Shown in pieces: positions 62,129 through 64,000 of a stretch of 64,000 bases of DNA; position 1 is the first letter of the stretch, and each line of letters starts with the position of its first letter. This stretch comes from Streptosporangium lutulentum. Its GTDB lineage: Bacteria; Actinomycetota; Actinomycetes; Streptosporangiales; Streptosporangiaceae. Position numbers and translations under genes: made by a program. The notes under the pieces were generated by a model, which did not search any database, had not been told where the DNA came from, and saw only the letters and a list, made by a program, of their open reading frames with translations. Location of the stretch: the NCBI RefSeq assembly GCF_030811455.1, contig NZ_JAUSQU010000001.1, positions 1,488,001-1,552,000 of the forward strand. Direction: 5' to 3'.

Positions 62129-63439
62129 GTGCGACGGGGATGGGTACTCACGCTGGCCTCTCTGACCATCACGCTGGTCGTCGTCGACCTCACCGCCGTC
62201 ACCATCGCGCTGCCCGTCATCCAGGCCGACCTGGGCGCGGGACTGGCCGAGGTGCAGTGGGTGGTGGACGCCTACGCGATCACGCTGGCCGCGATGCTGC
62301 TGCCGGTGGGGGTCCTCGCCGACCGGTACGGCAGACGCCGGATGCTCGCGATCGGCGTCACCCTGTTCACCCTCGCCTCGCTGGCGTGCGCGCTCGCACC
62401 GAACGCGATCCTGCTCGACGTGGCCAGGGGCGTGCAGGGGCTGGGCGCGGCGGCCCTGTACGGCACGAGCACCCCGCTGATCGCCGCCGCCTACCCCGAC
62501 GGCCCCGGGCGGGCGAAGGCCCTGGGCGTCTTCAGCGCGGTCTCCGGCCTGGCCATGACCGCCAGTCCCGTGATCGGCGGACTGCTGGCCGGACTGTACG
62601 GCTGGCGGGCCATCTTCCTGATCAACGTGCCGATCGGCCTGCTGATCCTGGCCGCCCTCCGCGGCCGGATTTCCGAGTCCGTCGGGCGCGGACACCTCGA
62701 CCCGCTCGGCTCCCTGGCCGTCACCGCCGCCCTGTTCGCGATCATTCCGGGCCTCATCCACGAGATCCCCTGGCTGGTGGTCTTCGGCCTGGCGCTGCTC
62801 GCGGTGTTCGTGGCGGTCGAGCTCAGATCGACCCGGCCGATGCTGGACTTCGGGCTGCTGCGCGACCGCACCTTCGCGGTGGGAGCCGCCACCACCTTCC
62901 TGATGCTGGCGAGCATGCTCGGGGCCTTCACCTATCTCACCCTCTACGTCCAGGGCCCGCTCGGCGCCGGGCCGGTGGAGGCCGGAGTCCGTTTCCTGGC
63001 GTTCAGCGCGACCTCCGTCGTGGCCGCGGTACTGATCTCACGGCTCGTGCATCGCCTGCCCATGGGCGTGCTCATCGCGGTCGGGCCCGGTCTCATCGCG
63101 GTGGCCCTGCTCGTGATGACCTTCCCCGCGGCGGATCCGTGGATTCCCCTGATGGCCGGTCTGGCGCTGAGCGGCGCGGGTCTCGGCGCGGGGAACGTGA
63201 TCAGCAATCAGGTCGCGCTGACCGCTCCGGAGGATCGGCTCGGCATGGCCACCGGCATCGTCAACGCCCTCAAACAGATCGGCACCGCGATCGGCGTGGC
63301 CGTGCTGGCTCTGCCGTACGGCGCGGGGGTGCGCACCATGCTGCTCGTCGCGGCCGCGCTGGCCGCCGCCGGAGCCCTCCTGCCCCTCGGCCTCCTGTAC
63401 GGCAGGCGCCCCGTCGCCGCCGGGCGACCCGCGGGCTGA
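62129..63439 (+). CDS. MFS transporter (DHA2-like drug exporter)
   Basis: 436 aa, GTG start with AGGAG upstream. Twelve or more membrane helices. MFS motif A is GVLADRYGRRRMLAIG; motif C-like GLAMTASPVIGGLLAGLYGWR is in helix 5, which marks an exporter. VVVDLTAVTIALPVIQADL in helix 1 is the DHA2-type Asp motif. The length is near the lower limit of the 14-helix class. It is divergent from the ABC operon, with no regulator gene nearby, and has no clear substrate. Confidence 0.9.
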   Translation: MRRGWVLTLASLTITLVVVDLTAVTIALPVIQADLGAGLAEVQWVVDAYAITLAAMLLPVGVLADRYGRRRMLAIGVTLFTLASLACALAPNAILLDVARGVQGLGAAALYGTSTPLIAAAYPDGPGRAKALGVFSAVSGLAMTASPVIGGLLAGLYGWRAIFLINVPIGLLILAALRGRISESVGRGHLDPLGSLAVTAALFAIIPGLIHEIPWLVVFGLALLAVFVAVELRSTRPMLDFGLLRDRTFAVGAATTFLMLASMLGAFTYLTLYVQGPLGAGPVEAGVRFLAFSATSVVAAVLISRLVHRLPMGVLIAVGPGLIAVALLVMTFPAADPWIPLMAGLALSGAGLGAGNVISNQVALTAPEDRLGMATGIVNALKQIGTAIGVAVLALPYGAGVRTMLLVAAALAAAGALLPLGLLYGRRPVAAGRPAG

Positions 63440-63532
63440 GCGGACGGGAGACGACGGACGGCCCCGGGAACGCCCAGGCTCCGGCCGGCGGAATCTCCCG
63501 GTGAAAACGGCCGCCCGCCGGGCTCTACGCGC

Positions 63533-64000
63533 TCAGGCGCGACCGGTCCGGATCATCGCGGTCAGCTCCCCGAACTCCGCGATGCGCAGCCCTCGCGCAC
63601 CGAGCGCGTAGAGCCCGGCTCCGGCGGCGGCGGCCAGGAGGACCGTGACCGCCGAGCCGGTCCAGGCCGTCCCGACGGCTGACTGCAGGGACCGGACGGT
63701 CACGGCGGCGGTGAGCCCGGCGACGGTCGCGGCGACCAGCATCCGGGCGTGGGCGTCGAGAAGGCGGTGCCCGTCGAGAAGGCCGATCCTGCGGCGCAGC
63801 ACCGCGGCGGTGACGACGAGGCCGGTGGCGTAGGCGAGGGCCGTACATCCCGCGATCGCGATGACCAGGTCCGGACCGGGCGTCAGCCGCGCGGCCACCA
63901 GGCAGGTGGCGATGGTGACGGCGGAGACTCCGGTGCTGATCAGCGCCGGAGTACGGGTGTCGCCGAAGGCGTAGAAGACCCGCAGCATGATCTGGTATCC
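63533..64000 (-). CDS. MurJ/MviN-family lipid II flippase, C-terminal part (cut by window edge)
   Basis: The last 155 residues are in the window. GYQIMLRVFYAFGDTRTPAL is the conserved transition of MurJ between helix 9 and 10 (R-x-FYA-DTxTP). At least four further membrane helices follow (VTIATCLVAARL, LVIAIAGCTALAYATGLVV, MLVAATVAGLTAAVTV, AVTVLLAAAAGAGLYAL). MurJ moves lipid II across the membrane for cell-wall synthesis. Gene arrangement upstream cannot be judged because the start is outside the window. Confidence 0.85.
   Translation of the reverse strand, partial: GYQIMLRVFYAFGDTRTPALISTGVSAVTIATCLVAARLTPGPDLVIAIAGCTALAYATGLVVTAAVLRRRIGLLDGHRLLDAHARMLVAATVAGLTAAVTVRSLQSAVGTAWTGSAVTVLLAAAAGAGLYALGARGLRIAEFGELTAMIRTGRA

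Overview
The window looks like chromosome of a high-GC actinobacterium, most likely of the Streptosporangiales (Streptosporangium/Nonomuraea type). The signs are very GC-rich codons, frequent GTG/TTG starts, ramB-aceA and gpgS of the mycobacterial type, a Zur box, many secreted actinobacterial enzymes, and DNRLRE/LamG polymorphic toxins. No rRNA, tRNA or CRISPR array was recognised.

Layout. 1-11.6 kb is metabolic and envelope-related. It holds the 5' end of isocitrate lyase with a divergent RamB-type regulator, a CHAT-fold protein without its catalytic residues, glucosyl-3-phosphoglycerate synthase, a PRC-barrel protein, a TIMP/NTR-like exported protein, a fatty-acid desaturase, a P450-small ORF-hydrolase-WXG100-like run, and an exported alpha-carbonic anhydrase. 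12.1-19.2 kb is a Wadjet-type SMC cassette of the DUF2397/DUF2398/TIGR02680 kind (JetA, JetB, JetC) with no JetD nuclease gene after it. 19.7-26.4 kb is a roughly 2000-residue mosaic secreted toxin ending in a NucA/NucB-like DNase domain, followed by a probable immunity gene. 26.4-32.9 kb is a mobile-element zone: a broken IS5-family element, a HAD pseudogene, a methyltransferase, ctaG plus a DUF2243 gene, a shrunken IS1182-family element with intact ends, and an IS200/IS605 element (TnpA, TnpB and a probable omega-RNA).

32.9-40.1 kb holds a TetR-MMPL pair and a copper operon (CsoR operators, csoR, copZ, exported His-rich protein, copA). 40.2-43.8 kb is a Zur-controlled four-gene zinc ABC importer read in the opposite direction. 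44.2-51.6 kb has a YnfA membrane protein, a tatA-sulfotransferase-glycosyltransferase run, a gene-poor 1.1-kb gap, an ArsR regulator, an APH-like kinase, and azlCD with a divergent XRE-cupin regulator. 51.8-55.1 kb is a streptogramin-resistance-like cassette: TetR, a short upstream ORF, an ABC-F ATPase and a virginiamycin B lyase. 55.2-64 kb has a Tat-exported GH99-like hydrolase, a PP2C-like phosphatase, an ABC exporter with its two-component system, an MFS transporter, and the C-terminal part of a MurJ-like flippase.

The most distinctive points are the JetD-less Wadjet cassette, the toxin in which a second DNRLRE unit appears to sit inside a split LamG domain, the upstream ORF overlapping the ABC-F start beside vgb, and the nested insertion sequences. 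Functions are read by eye from sequence motifs; no database search was run.
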